Shown here piece after piece: positions 26,476 through 34,606 of a stretch of 64,000 nucleotides of DNA. Under the pieces are notes generated by a model. That model did not search any database. It saw only the letters and a list, made by a program, of their open reading frames with translations, and was not told the DNA's origin. The DNA is from Pseudarthrobacter defluvii (GTDB lineage: Bacteria; Actinomycetota; Actinomycetes; Actinomycetales; Micrococcaceae). A program made the translations under genes and the position numbers. The stretch is taken from NCBI RefSeq assembly GCF_030816725.1, contig NZ_JAUSYG010000001.1, positions 1,984,001 through 2,048,000 on the forward strand, read 5' to 3'. How positions within the stretch are numbered: position 1 is the stretch's first letter; every line of letters starts with the position of its first letter.

Positions 26476-27885
26476 ATGCCGTTGACCAAAAAAGTCCTGG
26501 CCATTGTCCTCGCAGGCGGCGAGGGAAACAGATTGATGCCATTGACGGCAGACCGGGCCAAGCCCGCCGTGCCGTTTGCCGGCAGTTACCGCCTCATCGA
26601 TTTCGCCATTTCCAACCTGGTGAATTCGCGCTACCTGCAAATCGTGGTCCTCACGCAATACAAGTCCCACAGCCTCGACCGGCATATATCCGAAGCGTGG
26701 CGGATGTCCACCCAACTGGGGAACTATGTCGCCTCTGTTCCCGCACAGCAGCGCGTGGGCAAGAGCTGGTTCCTGGGCAGCGCCAATGCCATTTACCAGT
26801 CCCTGAACCTGATCCACGACGCCAACCCCGACATCGTCGTCGTTGTTGGCGCGGACCACGTGTACCGGATGGACTTCGCCCAGATGGTGGAACAGCACGT
26901 GCTCAGCGGGGCCAAAGCCACCGTGGCGGCCGTCCGCCAGCCGCTGCACATGGCCGACCAGTTCGGTGTCATCGAAGTCGACCAGAACGATCCGCAGAAG
27001 ATCGCAGCCTTCGTGGAGAAGCCCTCGAGCACCCCCGGGCTTGCAGCCGACCCCTCACAGTTCCTTGCCTCCATGGGCAACTACGTCTTCAACGCCGACG
27101 CCCTGGTGGCAGCGCTGCACGTGGACGCCGAGCGCCTGGACACCAAGCACGACATGGGCGGGGACATTATTCCCTACTTCGTCAACCGCGGGGAGGCGGG
27201 CGTCTACGACTTCACGCTCAACGACATCCCCGGCTCCACGGAGCGCGACCGCACCTACTGGCGCGACGTAGGCACCATCGACTCTTTCTATGACGCCCAC
27301 ATGGACCTCATCTCCCCGCTGCCGGTCTTCAACCTCTACAACTCCGAGTGGCCCATCTACACGCGGCAGAGCATCTCGCCGCCGGCCAAGTTCGTCCGGG
27401 GCAAGAACAACACCGTGGGAACGGCCCTCGACTCCATCGTTGCCAACGGAGTAGTGATCTCCGGCGGCGTGGTGGAAGGCTCGGTGCTGTCCAACGACGT
27501 CTACGTGGCCACCAGCAGCCGGGTCATCGACTCGGTCCTGATGGACAAGGTGCAGGTGGGCGAAGGGGCCGTGATCAAACGCGCCATCCTTGACAAGAAC
27601 GTCAAGGTCCCCGCCGGTGCCGCCATCGGGCTGGACCCCGACCTTGACCGTGCACGCGGCTTCAAAGTCACCGAATCCGGCATCACTGTCCTCTCCAAAG
27701 GCCAGGAAGTCCCGGAGCCCACGGACGAAGAACGCCAGCTCGCCGCACGGCACCTGGGAGAGCTGCCCAGTGCCGTGAAGGCGGCCGCGGAGCAGTACCC
27801 CGATGTCCGCGAGACCGTGGACAAGGTGGCGGGCACGCACGCCGCCGCAGCAGCGGAGGCCGCTCCCAGCGCCAGGGTCTCCTGA
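26476..27885 (+). CDS. glgC: glucose-1-phosphate adenylyltransferase
   Basis: A 469-residue ADP-glucose pyrophosphorylase that makes ADP-glucose from ATP and glucose-1-phosphate, the committed step of glycogen synthesis. The N-terminal catalytic motif [24 protein letters not shown] is at 11-33, and [10 protein letters not shown] marks the sugar-phosphate site. The C-terminal part is a left-handed beta-helix with hexapeptide-like repeats. About 50 residues longer than the usual enzyme because of an Ala/Glu-rich tail. AGGAG lies 8 nt before the ATG. A perfect hairpin follows the gene. Confidence 0.95.
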   Translation: MPLTKKVLAIVLAGGEGNRLMPLTADRAKPAVPFAGSYRLIDFAISNLVNSRYLQIVVLTQYKSHSLDRHISEAWRMSTQLGNYVASVPAQQRVGKSWFLGSANAIYQSLNLIHDANPDIVVVVGADHVYRMDFAQMVEQHVLSGAKATVAAVRQPLHMADQFGVIEVDQNDPQKIAAFVEKPSSTPGLAADPSQFLASMGNYVFNADALVAALHVDAERLDTKHDMGGDIIPYFVNRGEAGVYDFTLNDIPGSTERDRTYWRDVGTIDSFYDAHMDLISPLPVFNLYNSEWPIYTRQSISPPAKFVRGKNNTVGTALDSIVANGVVISGGVVEGSVLSNDVYVATSSRVIDSVLMDKVQVGEGAVIKRAILDKNVKVPAGAAIGLDPDLDRARGFKVTESGITVLSKGQEVPEPTDEERQLAARHLGELPSAVKAAAEQYPDVRETVDKVAGTHAAAAAEAAPSARVS

Positions 27886-27910
27886 CCAAGGTCAACAGCA
27901 GATCAAGTAC

Positions 27911-27950
27911 CCGCAGGCCGGGGCACCACTGGTGGTGCCCCGGCCTGCGG
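27911..27950 (+). terminator. terminator hairpin after glgC
   Basis: A perfect 18-bp stem (27911-27928 with 27933-27950) with a 4-nt loop. There is no long T-tract; the next promoter begins 10 nt later. Confidence 0.75.
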
Positions 27951-27959
27951 CGTACGCGG

Positions 27960-27965
27960 TAAAAT
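27960..27965 (+). promoter_or_regulatory. -10 element of leaderless SDR gene
   Basis: TAAAAT, close to consensus, ends 7 nt before the ATG at 27973. Confidence 0.55.
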
Positions 27966-27972
27966 TGTCCCA

Positions 27973-29424
27973 ATGAGCTCCCCCGATCTGACCCCTGAGG
28001 ACATCCAGGCCTGCCTCAAGGTCCTGAACACCATCCACGCGTACGACGAGGAGCATCCGGACTACATCTCGGTGCGCCGCGCCACCGGAAAGATGTTCAA
28101 GGCCGTCAAGCGCCACCGCAGGGTCACCAAGCGCGACTCGATCGCCGAAGCCGACCGCGCCGTCATCGCCCAGACCGCCACCGCTGCGCCGGACCGGATC
28201 GATGACGAGACCCGCGGGAACAAGCTGGCACCTTCCGTCACCGGCAAGGTCGCGGGCCACCTTCTCCGGTCCCGCCCCTGCTACATCTGTAAGCAGCACT
28301 ACACGCAGGTGGACGCTTTCTACCACCAGCTGTGCCCGGAATGCGCTGCGTTCAGCCACGGCAAGCGCGACGCCCGGACCGACCTGACCGGGCGTCGGGC
28401 GCTGCTGACCGGCGGCCGGGCGAAGATCGGGATGTACATCGCCCTGCGGTTGCTGCGGGATGGGGCGCACACCACCATCACCACCCGGTTCCCCAAGGAT
28501 GCGGCCCGCCGTTTCGCGGCCATGGAAGACAGCGGCGAGTGGCTGCACCGGCTGCGCATCGTGGGCATCGACCTGCGCGATCCTGCCCAAGTGATGGCCC
28601 TGACCGATTCACTCGACCAGGCCGGCCCGCTGGACATCATCATCAACAACGCCGCCCAGACCGTGCGCCGATCAGGCAACGCCTACAAGCCGCTGGTGGA
28701 CGCCGAGGACGAGCCGCTTCCGGCGGCGCTGGAGCCGGCCAACGGCGGTCCGGAGCTGCTGACCTTCGGCCATGCCCATGACAAGCACCCGCTGGCGCTG
28801 GCCGGCAGCGTCACGGAGCATCCGGTCCTCGCCGGGGATGCCATCACCTCCCTGGCGCTGTCCACCGGTTCCGCTTCGCTGGAACGGATCGCCTCCGGAA
28901 CAGCGATCGACGCCGGCGGGCTGGTTCCCGACCTGGCCGGCATCAACAGCTGGACGCAGGTGGTGGACGAGGTGGACCCCCTCGAAATGCTCGAGGTGCA
29001 GCTCTGCAACGTCACGGCGCCGTTCCTGCTGGTCAGCCGCCTCCGGGACGCCATGAGGCGCTCCACGGCACGGCGGAAGTACATTGTGAACGTCTCCGCC
29101 ATGGAGGGGCAGTTCTCCCGCGCCTACAAGGGCCCTGGGCACCCGCACACCAACATGGCCAAGGCCGCGCTGAACATGATGACGCGCACCAGCGCCCAGG
29201 AGATGCTGGACACGGACGGCATCCTGATGACGGCCGTGGACACGGGCTGGATCACCGACGAACGTCCGCACTTCACCAAGGTCCGGCTGATGGAGGAAGG
29301 CTTCCACGCGCCCCTGGACCTGGTGGACGGCGCGGCCCGGGTCTACGATCCGATCGTCATGGGCGAGAAGGGCGAGGACCAGTACGGCGTCTTCCTGAAG
29401 GATTACAAGCCCAGCCCCTGGTGA
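27973..29424 (+). CDS. SDR-family oxidoreductase with N-terminal zinc-ribbon extension
   Basis: A 483-residue protein. Residues 1-95 are helical and charged. Cys103-x2-Cys106 and Cys121-x2-Cys124 form a probable zinc ribbon (CYIC...CPEC). An SDR domain begins at ~142: LLTGGRAKIGMYIALRLL, then DIIINNAAQTVRRSG. The SDR active site is atypical: Ser in VNVSAMEGQFSRAYKG and a Tyr/Lys pair spread as HPHTNMAKAALNM, where the usual Tyr is replaced by Thr/Asn. An insert of ~100 residues splits the SDR fold. Function is unknown; the zinc ribbon suggests binding to a protein or nucleic acid partner. It stands alone on a leaderless transcript. Confidence 0.8.
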   Translation: MSSPDLTPEDIQACLKVLNTIHAYDEEHPDYISVRRATGKMFKAVKRHRRVTKRDSIAEADRAVIAQTATAAPDRIDDETRGNKLAPSVTGKVAGHLLRSRPCYICKQHYTQVDAFYHQLCPECAAFSHGKRDARTDLTGRRALLTGGRAKIGMYIALRLLRDGAHTTITTRFPKDAARRFAAMEDSGEWLHRLRIVGIDLRDPAQVMALTDSLDQAGPLDIIINNAAQTVRRSGNAYKPLVDAEDEPLPAALEPANGGPELLTFGHAHDKHPLALAGSVTEHPVLAGDAITSLALSTGSASLERIASGTAIDAGGLVPDLAGINSWTQVVDEVDPLEMLEVQLCNVTAPFLLVSRLRDAMRRSTARRKYIVNVSAMEGQFSRAYKGPGHPHTNMAKAALNMMTRTSAQEMLDTDGILMTAVDTGWITDERPHFTKVRLMEEGFHAPLDLVDGAARVYDPIVMGEKGEDQYGVFLKDYKPSPW

Positions 29425-29430
29425 AAGTTG

Positions 29431-29436
29431 TATGCT
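29431..29436 (+). promoter_or_regulatory. -10 element of leaderless split-barrel gene
   Basis: TATGCT ends 6 nt before the ATG at 29443. It lies 7 nt after the stop codon of the preceding gene. Confidence 0.5.
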
Positions 29437-29442
29437 CACGGC

Positions 29443-29913
29443 ATGAGCAACGAGCCATCCCCCCAAGTGCAGAAACTCGAACACCACGAATGCTGGGCAC
29501 TGCTGCGGACAGTCTCCGTGGGCAGGCTGGCGGTGCTGGCGGATGGGCGTCCGGATATCTTCCCGGTCAACTACACGGTGGACGGCGGCACGCTGGTCTT
29601 CCGGACAGCCCAGGGAACCAAGCTGTCCGCAGCCACCGGCGGCGAGGCCGCGGTGGCTGTGGAGGCTGACGGAGTCGACCCCGACACGGGCTTGGCGTGG
29701 AGCGTGGTGATCAAGGGCACCGCCGCCCTGGTCAAGAGCACGGAGGACGTGCTGGAAACCTCCCGCCTGTACCTCTTCCCGTGGCAGGCAGGGCGGAAAG
29801 ACGCGTTTGTCCGCATCACCCCGGACTCGATCACGGGCCGCCGCTTCAAGGTCACCGACCCGATGACGTGGTGGACCCAGATCAGCAGTTCGGCCAGGAC
29901 AGCGCCGGAATAG
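29443..29913 (+). CDS. pyridoxamine 5'-phosphate oxidase-like split-barrel protein
   Basis: A 156-residue protein with the FMN/F420-binding split beta-barrel fold: HECWALLRTVSVGRLAVLADGRPDIFPVNYTVDGGTLVFRT is the family N-terminal motif. The set includes flavin enzymes, F420-dependent reductases and 5-nitroimidazole reductases; the cofactor is not decided here. The ATG at 29443 is chosen over a TTG 15 nt earlier because of the -10 element placed for a leaderless start. The gene lies 18 nt after the SDR gene. Confidence 0.8.
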   Translation: MSNEPSPQVQKLEHHECWALLRTVSVGRLAVLADGRPDIFPVNYTVDGGTLVFRTAQGTKLSAATGGEAAVAVEADGVDPDTGLAWSVVIKGTAALVKSTEDVLETSRLYLFPWQAGRKDAFVRITPDSITGRRFKVTDPMTWWTQISSSARTAPE

Positions 29914-29980
29914 GCCGCCGGCATCAAAGAACAGGCCGACGGCGCGTTCCCCGGCCACGGAGGCCGGGGAACGGGCTGTT

Positions 29981-30832
29981 TCAGGCGAGCTGGGTGATTT
30001 CCACGCTCACCTTGAGCGCGGACCCGCCGCCGCCGGACAGGATGCCCTTCAGCGGCGGCACGTCCCGGTAATCGCGGCCCCTGGCCACGGTGACGTGGAA
30101 GTCGCCTGCAGGCTTGTGGTTGGTGGGGTCCCAGCTGCGCCAGTCGCCATCCCACCATTCCAGCCAGGCGTGCGACTGCCCGGCGACGGTCTCGCCGATG
30201 CCGGCGCTGGAGCGCGGGTGCAGGTAGCCGGAGACGTAGCGCGCCGGGATACCACAGCTCCGCAGGGCGCCGATGGCCAGGTGGGCCAGGTCCTGGCACA
30301 CCCCCTGGCGCTGGCCCCAGGCCTCTTCCGCGTTGGTGGTGACGGCGGTTGAGCCGGACATGTAGGTCATCTCCCCGCGCATCCAGGCAAAGACCGCCAT
30401 CGCTGCCTCGTGCGGGTTCTTCCCGGCCACGACGTCCGGGATGATGCCCAGCACTTCGTCACCCGGGCCGCTCAGCCGGGACTGCGGCAGCCAGTCGCTG
30501 AAGGCGTCGAGCGTTTCCGGGGCCCTTAGGTCCTCCCAGCCGGCAATGTCCGCTTCAGCGGGGATCTTTTCCGCCCGGTGTACCTCCACCGTGATATTGG
30601 AGACCACCTCCAGGCTCTCATGCGGCATCTGCATGTCGAAGGCCGTGACCCGGGTCCCCCAGTAGTCGCGGTACGTGCTCACCGCCGCCTGCGACGGCGC
30701 CACCTTCACCACGGACTCCAGGACAACCTGCTGCGAGTCCGTCAGCGGGGTCATCCGGGCCTCGTTGTAGGACAGGGTCACCCGCTTGTTGTACTTGTAG
30801 GCCGTCCTGTGGACGATGCTCAACCGGGTCAT
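29981..30832 (-). CDS. transglutaminase-like protein (bacterial transglutaminase N-terminal type)
   Basis: A 283-residue cytoplasmic protein. Residues 1-75 form the beta-sandwich N-terminal domain (IVHRTAYKYNKRVTLSYNEARM). The papain-like core has Cys179 (GVCQDLAHLAIGAL), His221 (QSHAWLEWW) and Asp235 (SWDPTN), a complete triad. Such enzymes are proteases, amidases or ligases. It is the third gene of the ATP-grasp / alpha-E / transglutaminase cassette and overlaps the alpha-E gene by 4 nt (ATGA). The cassette is thought to make or remove a peptide-like modification whose chemistry is not known. Confidence 0.88.
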   Translation of the reverse strand: MTRLSIVHRTAYKYNKRVTLSYNEARMTPLTDSQQVVLESVVKVAPSQAAVSTYRDYWGTRVTAFDMQMPHESLEVVSNITVEVHRAEKIPAEADIAGWEDLRAPETLDAFSDWLPQSRLSGPGDEVLGIIPDVVAGKNPHEAAMAVFAWMRGEMTYMSGSTAVTTNAEEAWGQRQGVCQDLAHLAIGALRSCGIPARYVSGYLHPRSSAGIGETVAGQSHAWLEWWDGDWRSWDPTNHKPAGDFHVTVARGRDYRDVPPLKGILSGGGGSALKVSVEITQLA

Positions 30833-31755
30833 GACACTTCTCCCACCCAGGCAAGTTCGTCCGCCTGATTGAAGTACTTACGGGAAATGGCGTCCGAGGC
30901 TTGGGACACTGCCTTCTGCACCCGCTCCATATGCTCGGGCAGTTCGGACATGAGGTCATCCGTCCGGTGGAACTCCAGGAAGGTCCGGGCCTGCCCCACG
31001 ATGCGGCGGGCGTCGTTGATGAAGCCCACCCGCTGCGCCGACGGGTCCAGCTTGGCCAGGCACTCGTCGGCGTCGCGGAGCGCATACACGATGGACCGCG
31101 GGAAGAGGCGGTCCAGGAGCAGGAACTCGGCGGCATGCTGGTCACCGAATGCCGCGCGGCGGGTACGGAGGAAGGATTCGTACGCGCCGGCGCAGCGCAG
31201 CATGTTGACCCAGGACATGCCGGCGGACAGCACGTCGCGGGTGGAGAGCATCCGGGCCGTCATGTCTGCGCGTTCCAGCGAACGGCCCAGGACCAGGAAC
31301 AGCCAGCTTTCGTCGTGGCTCACCGTGGTGTCGGCCAGGCCGCTGACCATGGCCGTGCGCTCGAGGGTCCAGTTGCAGAACCGGTAGGTGCCCACCACGT
31401 CCTTGCGGTGCTGGCTCAGCCCGTAGTAGGTGGTGTTCAGGCTCTCCCACAGCCCCGAGGACACGGTCTCGCGTGCGCGGCGGGCGTTCTCGCGGGCAGC
31501 ACCCAACGAACCGGCAATGGACGTGGCACTGGTCTTGTCATACGCCAGCGCATGGAGCAGTTCCGGCAGGCCGAAATCCTCGCTTTGCGGCTTGGCGCCC
31601 ATGACAGCCAGGAGCTCCTGGGCCACGCTCTTCCGCTCCTCCATGGGGAGGTGGTTCAGGCGCTCCAGGTGGACGTCCAGGATGCGGGCGGTTCCGTCCG
31701 CCCGCTCCACGTAGCGGCCGATCCAAAAAAGAGACTCGGCAATACGGCTAAGCAT
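30829..31755 (-). CDS. alpha-E domain protein
   Basis: A 308-residue all-helical protein of the alpha-E (DUF403) family. The family opening MLSRIAESLFWIGRYVERADGTARILDVHL is seen at 1-30, followed by repeated conserved Glu/Arg positions such as ENARRARETVSSGLWESLN and GRSLERADMTARML. No catalytic site is known; members always accompany circularly permuted ATP-grasp genes. It is the middle gene of the cassette, 75 nt after the ATP-grasp gene and overlapping the transglutaminase gene. Confidence 0.9.
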   Translation of the reverse strand: MLSRIAESLFWIGRYVERADGTARILDVHLERLNHLPMEERKSVAQELLAVMGAKPQSEDFGLPELLHALAYDKTSATSIAGSLGAARENARRARETVSSGLWESLNTTYYGLSQHRKDVVGTYRFCNWTLERTAMVSGLADTTVSHDESWLFLVLGRSLERADMTARMLSTRDVLSAGMSWVNMLRCAGAYESFLRTRRAAFGDQHAAEFLLLDRLFPRSIVYALRDADECLAKLDPSAQRVGFINDARRIVGQARTFLEFHRTDDLMSELPEHMERVQKAVSQASDAISRKYFNQADELAWVGEVS

Positions 31756-31830
31756 TCGCGGCTACCTCCTGCACGCCCGGAATGGTCAAAAAGAAACGCC
31801 CGACGGCGGCCACGTGTCCGAGTGCCCGGC

Positions 31831-33423
31831 TCACTGCTGCTGCTCCGACTGGCGGTCGCGCCAGTTGCTTTCCACGGGCCACACCGAGACGCGTTCACGG
31901 ACCGTGACGGACTGGCGTGGAATGGTTTCCACGGGCATCTGGGGTGAGTCGGCAAGGACCCAGGTGTCCTTGGATCCACCGCCCTGGCTGGAGTTGACGA
32001 TCAGGGACCCCTCCTTGAGGGCCACGCGGGTCAGGCCGCCCGGGAGCACCCAGACGTTGTCGCCGTCGTTCACCGCGAAGGGACGCAGGTCCACGTGCCG
32101 GGGGCCGAACTTGTCGCCGCCCAGGGTGGGAACGGTGGAGAGCTGCAGGACCGGCTGGGCGATCCAGCCGCGGGGGTCGGCGATGATCCGTTGGCGGAGG
32201 GCGTCCAGTTCGTCCCTGGAGGCGTCGGGGCCGATGACCAGGCCCTTGCCGCCGGAGCCGTCCACGGGTTTGACCACCAGTTCCGCGAGGTTGTCCAGGG
32301 TGTACTCCCGGGCTTCCTTCTCCTCGAGACGGTAGGTGTCCACGTTGGCGATGATGGGCTCCTCGCTGAGGTAGTAGCGGATCAGGTCAGGGACGTAACT
32401 GTAAACCAGTTTGTCGTCGGCTACGCCATTGCCCACTGCGTTGGCGATCGTTACGCCGCCGGCGCGGGCCGCGTTGACCAGGCCCGGGCAGCCGAGCATG
32501 GAGTCGGAGCGGAACTGCAGCGGGTCCAGGAAGTCGTCGTCAATGCGCTTGTAGATGACGTCCACCCGCTGCTCGCCGGCCGTGGTGCGCATGTACACGC
32601 GGTTGCCACGGCAAATCAGGTCGCGGCCCTCCACGAGTTCCACGCCCATCAGGCCGGCCAGGAGGGTGTGCTCAAAGTAGGCACTGTTGAACACGCCCGG
32701 GGTGAGGACGACGACGGTCGGATCGTCGACGCCGGCCGGTGCGGTTTTGCGCAGTGCAGAGAGCAGCCGCCGCGGGTATTCCTCCACGGGCCGGATGAGT
32801 TGCTGGCCGAAGGCTTCGGGCAGGCCCTTGGCCATGGCACGCCTGTTTTCCAGCACGTAGCTGACGCCGGAGGGCACCCGGACGTTGTCCTCCAGGACGC
32901 GGAACGTGCCGGCGGCGTCGCGCACCACGTCGATGCCGGAGATGTGCACCCGGACACCGCCCGCCGGCTCGAACCCGTGGACCTGCCGGTGGAAGTGCGC
33001 GCTTGTGGTCACCAGCTGGCGGGGGATGACGCCGTCGGAGACCACGGTCATCTTGTCGTAGACGTCGTTCAGGAAGGCTTCCAGGGCCCGCACGCGCTGG
33101 GCGACGCCGCGTTCAAGGACATCCCATTCGGCCGCGGGGATGACCCGGGGCACGATGTCGAGCGGAAAGGGGCGTTCCTCGCCCGCGTAGTCGAACGTGA
33201 CGCCGCGGTCCAGGAAGGTGCGGGCCATGGAGTCCGCGCGTGCGCTGACGTCCGCCAGGGAGAGCTTCCGGAGTGCCTCCGCCACCTGCCCGTACGAGTC
33301 CCTGGCCTGTTGCCCGGGGGCGAACATCTCGTCGTACGCTCCGGTGCGGCCCGCGGCCTCGGAGTAATCCTGGAATAGGTCTGACATGTCCAATAGCCAA
33401 CCATCTTTTTGTTTCGAATTCAT
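31831..33423 (-). CDS. circularly permuted ATP-grasp protein
   Basis: A 530-residue protein with the permuted ATP-grasp arrangement (older names DUF404/DUF407). It has GVTFDYAGEERPFPLDIVPRVI near residue 75, VRVHISGIDVVRDAAGTFRVLEDNVRVPSGVSYVLENR, VVLTPGVFNSAYFEH, and the ATP-binding LVVKPVDGSGGKGLVIGP near residue 390. It is expected to join a carboxylate to an amine at the cost of ATP; the substrate is unknown. Start at 33423 or at Met13 (33387), which gives the family-typical MSDLFQDYS. It is the first gene of the cassette. Confidence 0.9.
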   Translation of the reverse strand: MNSKQKDGWLLDMSDLFQDYSEAAGRTGAYDEMFAPGQQARDSYGQVAEALRKLSLADVSARADSMARTFLDRGVTFDYAGEERPFPLDIVPRVIPAAEWDVLERGVAQRVRALEAFLNDVYDKMTVVSDGVIPRQLVTTSAHFHRQVHGFEPAGGVRVHISGIDVVRDAAGTFRVLEDNVRVPSGVSYVLENRRAMAKGLPEAFGQQLIRPVEEYPRRLLSALRKTAPAGVDDPTVVVLTPGVFNSAYFEHTLLAGLMGVELVEGRDLICRGNRVYMRTTAGEQRVDVIYKRIDDDFLDPLQFRSDSMLGCPGLVNAARAGGVTIANAVGNGVADDKLVYSYVPDLIRYYLSEEPIIANVDTYRLEEKEAREYTLDNLAELVVKPVDGSGGKGLVIGPDASRDELDALRQRIIADPRGWIAQPVLQLSTVPTLGGDKFGPRHVDLRPFAVNDGDNVWVLPGGLTRVALKEGSLIVNSSQGGGSKDTWVLADSPQMPVETIPRQSVTVRERVSVWPVESNWRDRQSEQQQ

Positions 33424-33501
33424 TTACTGCCATCCATTGTGGCGTGTTGGCGCGCTCGGCCCGGTTCGTACTTTACTGGCCTCTTCGGGCACAGTAGGTG
33501 A

Positions 33502-34560
33502 GTGCCAGTCAGCAGAAGCTTCCCGACGCCGGGCCAAGGCAATTTCAAGCCCCTCCTGGCGCGGCTGGTTCCGGGCCTGCTGACCGCCGCAGCCGCCGTC
33601 GCCGCGGCGTTCCTGGTGCATGGACTGTTGCCCGCACTGCCCGCGATGACCCTGGCTGTGGTGCTGGGCGTGCTCGCCGCCAATCTTCCCGGCGCTGCCG
33701 GGTGGAGTGAAGGCCGGGCCCGCCCCGGGCTGGACTTTGCCGGCAAGCACCTGATGCGCGGCGGGATCGTCCTCCTGGGCCTGAAGGTAAGCGTCATGGA
33801 CGTCCTGGGCCTGGGCTGGCGGGCATTGCTGCTGATCCTGGCGGTGGTGGCGGCCAGTTTCGCCGGGACCTACGCCATATCGCGACTCTTCCGCCTCCCG
33901 CCGGTTACGTCGCTCCTGGTGGCCACCGGGTTCTCCATCTGCGGTGCCTCCGCCATCGGCGCCATGGCCGCCGTCCGCCGCATCCGGCACGCTGAAACCG
34001 TCCTGCCGGTGGCCTTGGTGACCCTCTGCGGAACGCTCGCCATCGGCGTCCTGCCCCTCCTCGCCCATTCCCTGGGGCTGACGGCCGCCGTGTTCGGCGC
34101 CTGGACCGGCGCGTCCGTGCACGACGTGGGGCAGGTGGTGGCCACGGCGCAGACCGCCGGGACCGCCGCCCTGGCGATCGCCGTCGTCGTCAAGCTCACC
34201 CGTGTGCTGCTCCTGGCGCCTGTGGCGGCAGTGGCGGGCGCACACCACCGAAAGGTTGCGCGGTCCATTGGTGCTGCCAACGGCACCACATCGAAAATGC
34301 CGCCGGTGGTGCCGCTGTTCGTGGTGGGCTTCGTGGCCATGGTGGCGCTGCGCTCTACAGGATGGCTCGCTGAAGGCTTGCTTGAGGCGGGCGCTGTCCT
34401 GCAGGACATCCTGCTGGGCGCCGCACTGTTCGGGCTGGGCTCGGCGGTGCGGATCCGCAGCCTCCTCCACACAGGCGGCCGGGCGCTCCTGGCAGCCCTG
34501 GTGTCCTGGTTCCTGATCGCCGCGCTGGGCCTGGGCGCTGCGTTCCTCATTGCCGGCTGA
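33502..34560 (+). CDS. YeiH/UPF0324-family membrane exporter
   Basis: A 352-residue membrane protein with about ten hydrophobic segments. Family motifs: LPALPAMTLAVVLGVLAANLPG, LDFAGKHLMRGGIVLLGLKVSVMDVL, and FSICGASAIGAMAAVRR; WTGASVHDVGQVVATAQTAG is also diagnostic. Relatives are called putative sulfate exporters; the real substrate is not established. The GTG at 33502 has AGGTGA just before it. Divergent from the ATP-grasp gene across 78 nt. Confidence 0.87.
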   Translation: MPVSRSFPTPGQGNFKPLLARLVPGLLTAAAAVAAAFLVHGLLPALPAMTLAVVLGVLAANLPGAAGWSEGRARPGLDFAGKHLMRGGIVLLGLKVSVMDVLGLGWRALLLILAVVAASFAGTYAISRLFRLPPVTSLLVATGFSICGASAIGAMAAVRRIRHAETVLPVALVTLCGTLAIGVLPLLAHSLGLTAAVFGAWTGASVHDVGQVVATAQTAGTAALAIAVVVKLTRVLLLAPVAAVAGAHHRKVARSIGAANGTTSKMPPVVPLFVVGFVAMVALRSTGWLAEGLLEAGAVLQDILLGAALFGLGSAVRIRSLLHTGGRALLAALVSWFLIAALGLGAAFLIAG

Positions 34561-34594
34561 GCCACCGGGCTGAGCCGGCCCGGGAAGGCCGTGA

Positions 34595-34600
34595 TTAGAT
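34595..34600 (+). promoter_or_regulatory. -10 element of leaderless pepN
   Basis: TTAGAT ends 6 nt before the GTG at 34607; there is no Shine-Dalgarno. Confidence 0.45.
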
Positions 34601-34606
34601 AGCGGG

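Noticed and set aside
29981..33423. Cassette as a phage-defence system
   Set aside because: No nuclease, effector or toxin gene is near and the gene set is known from ordinary chromosomes without defence neighbours.
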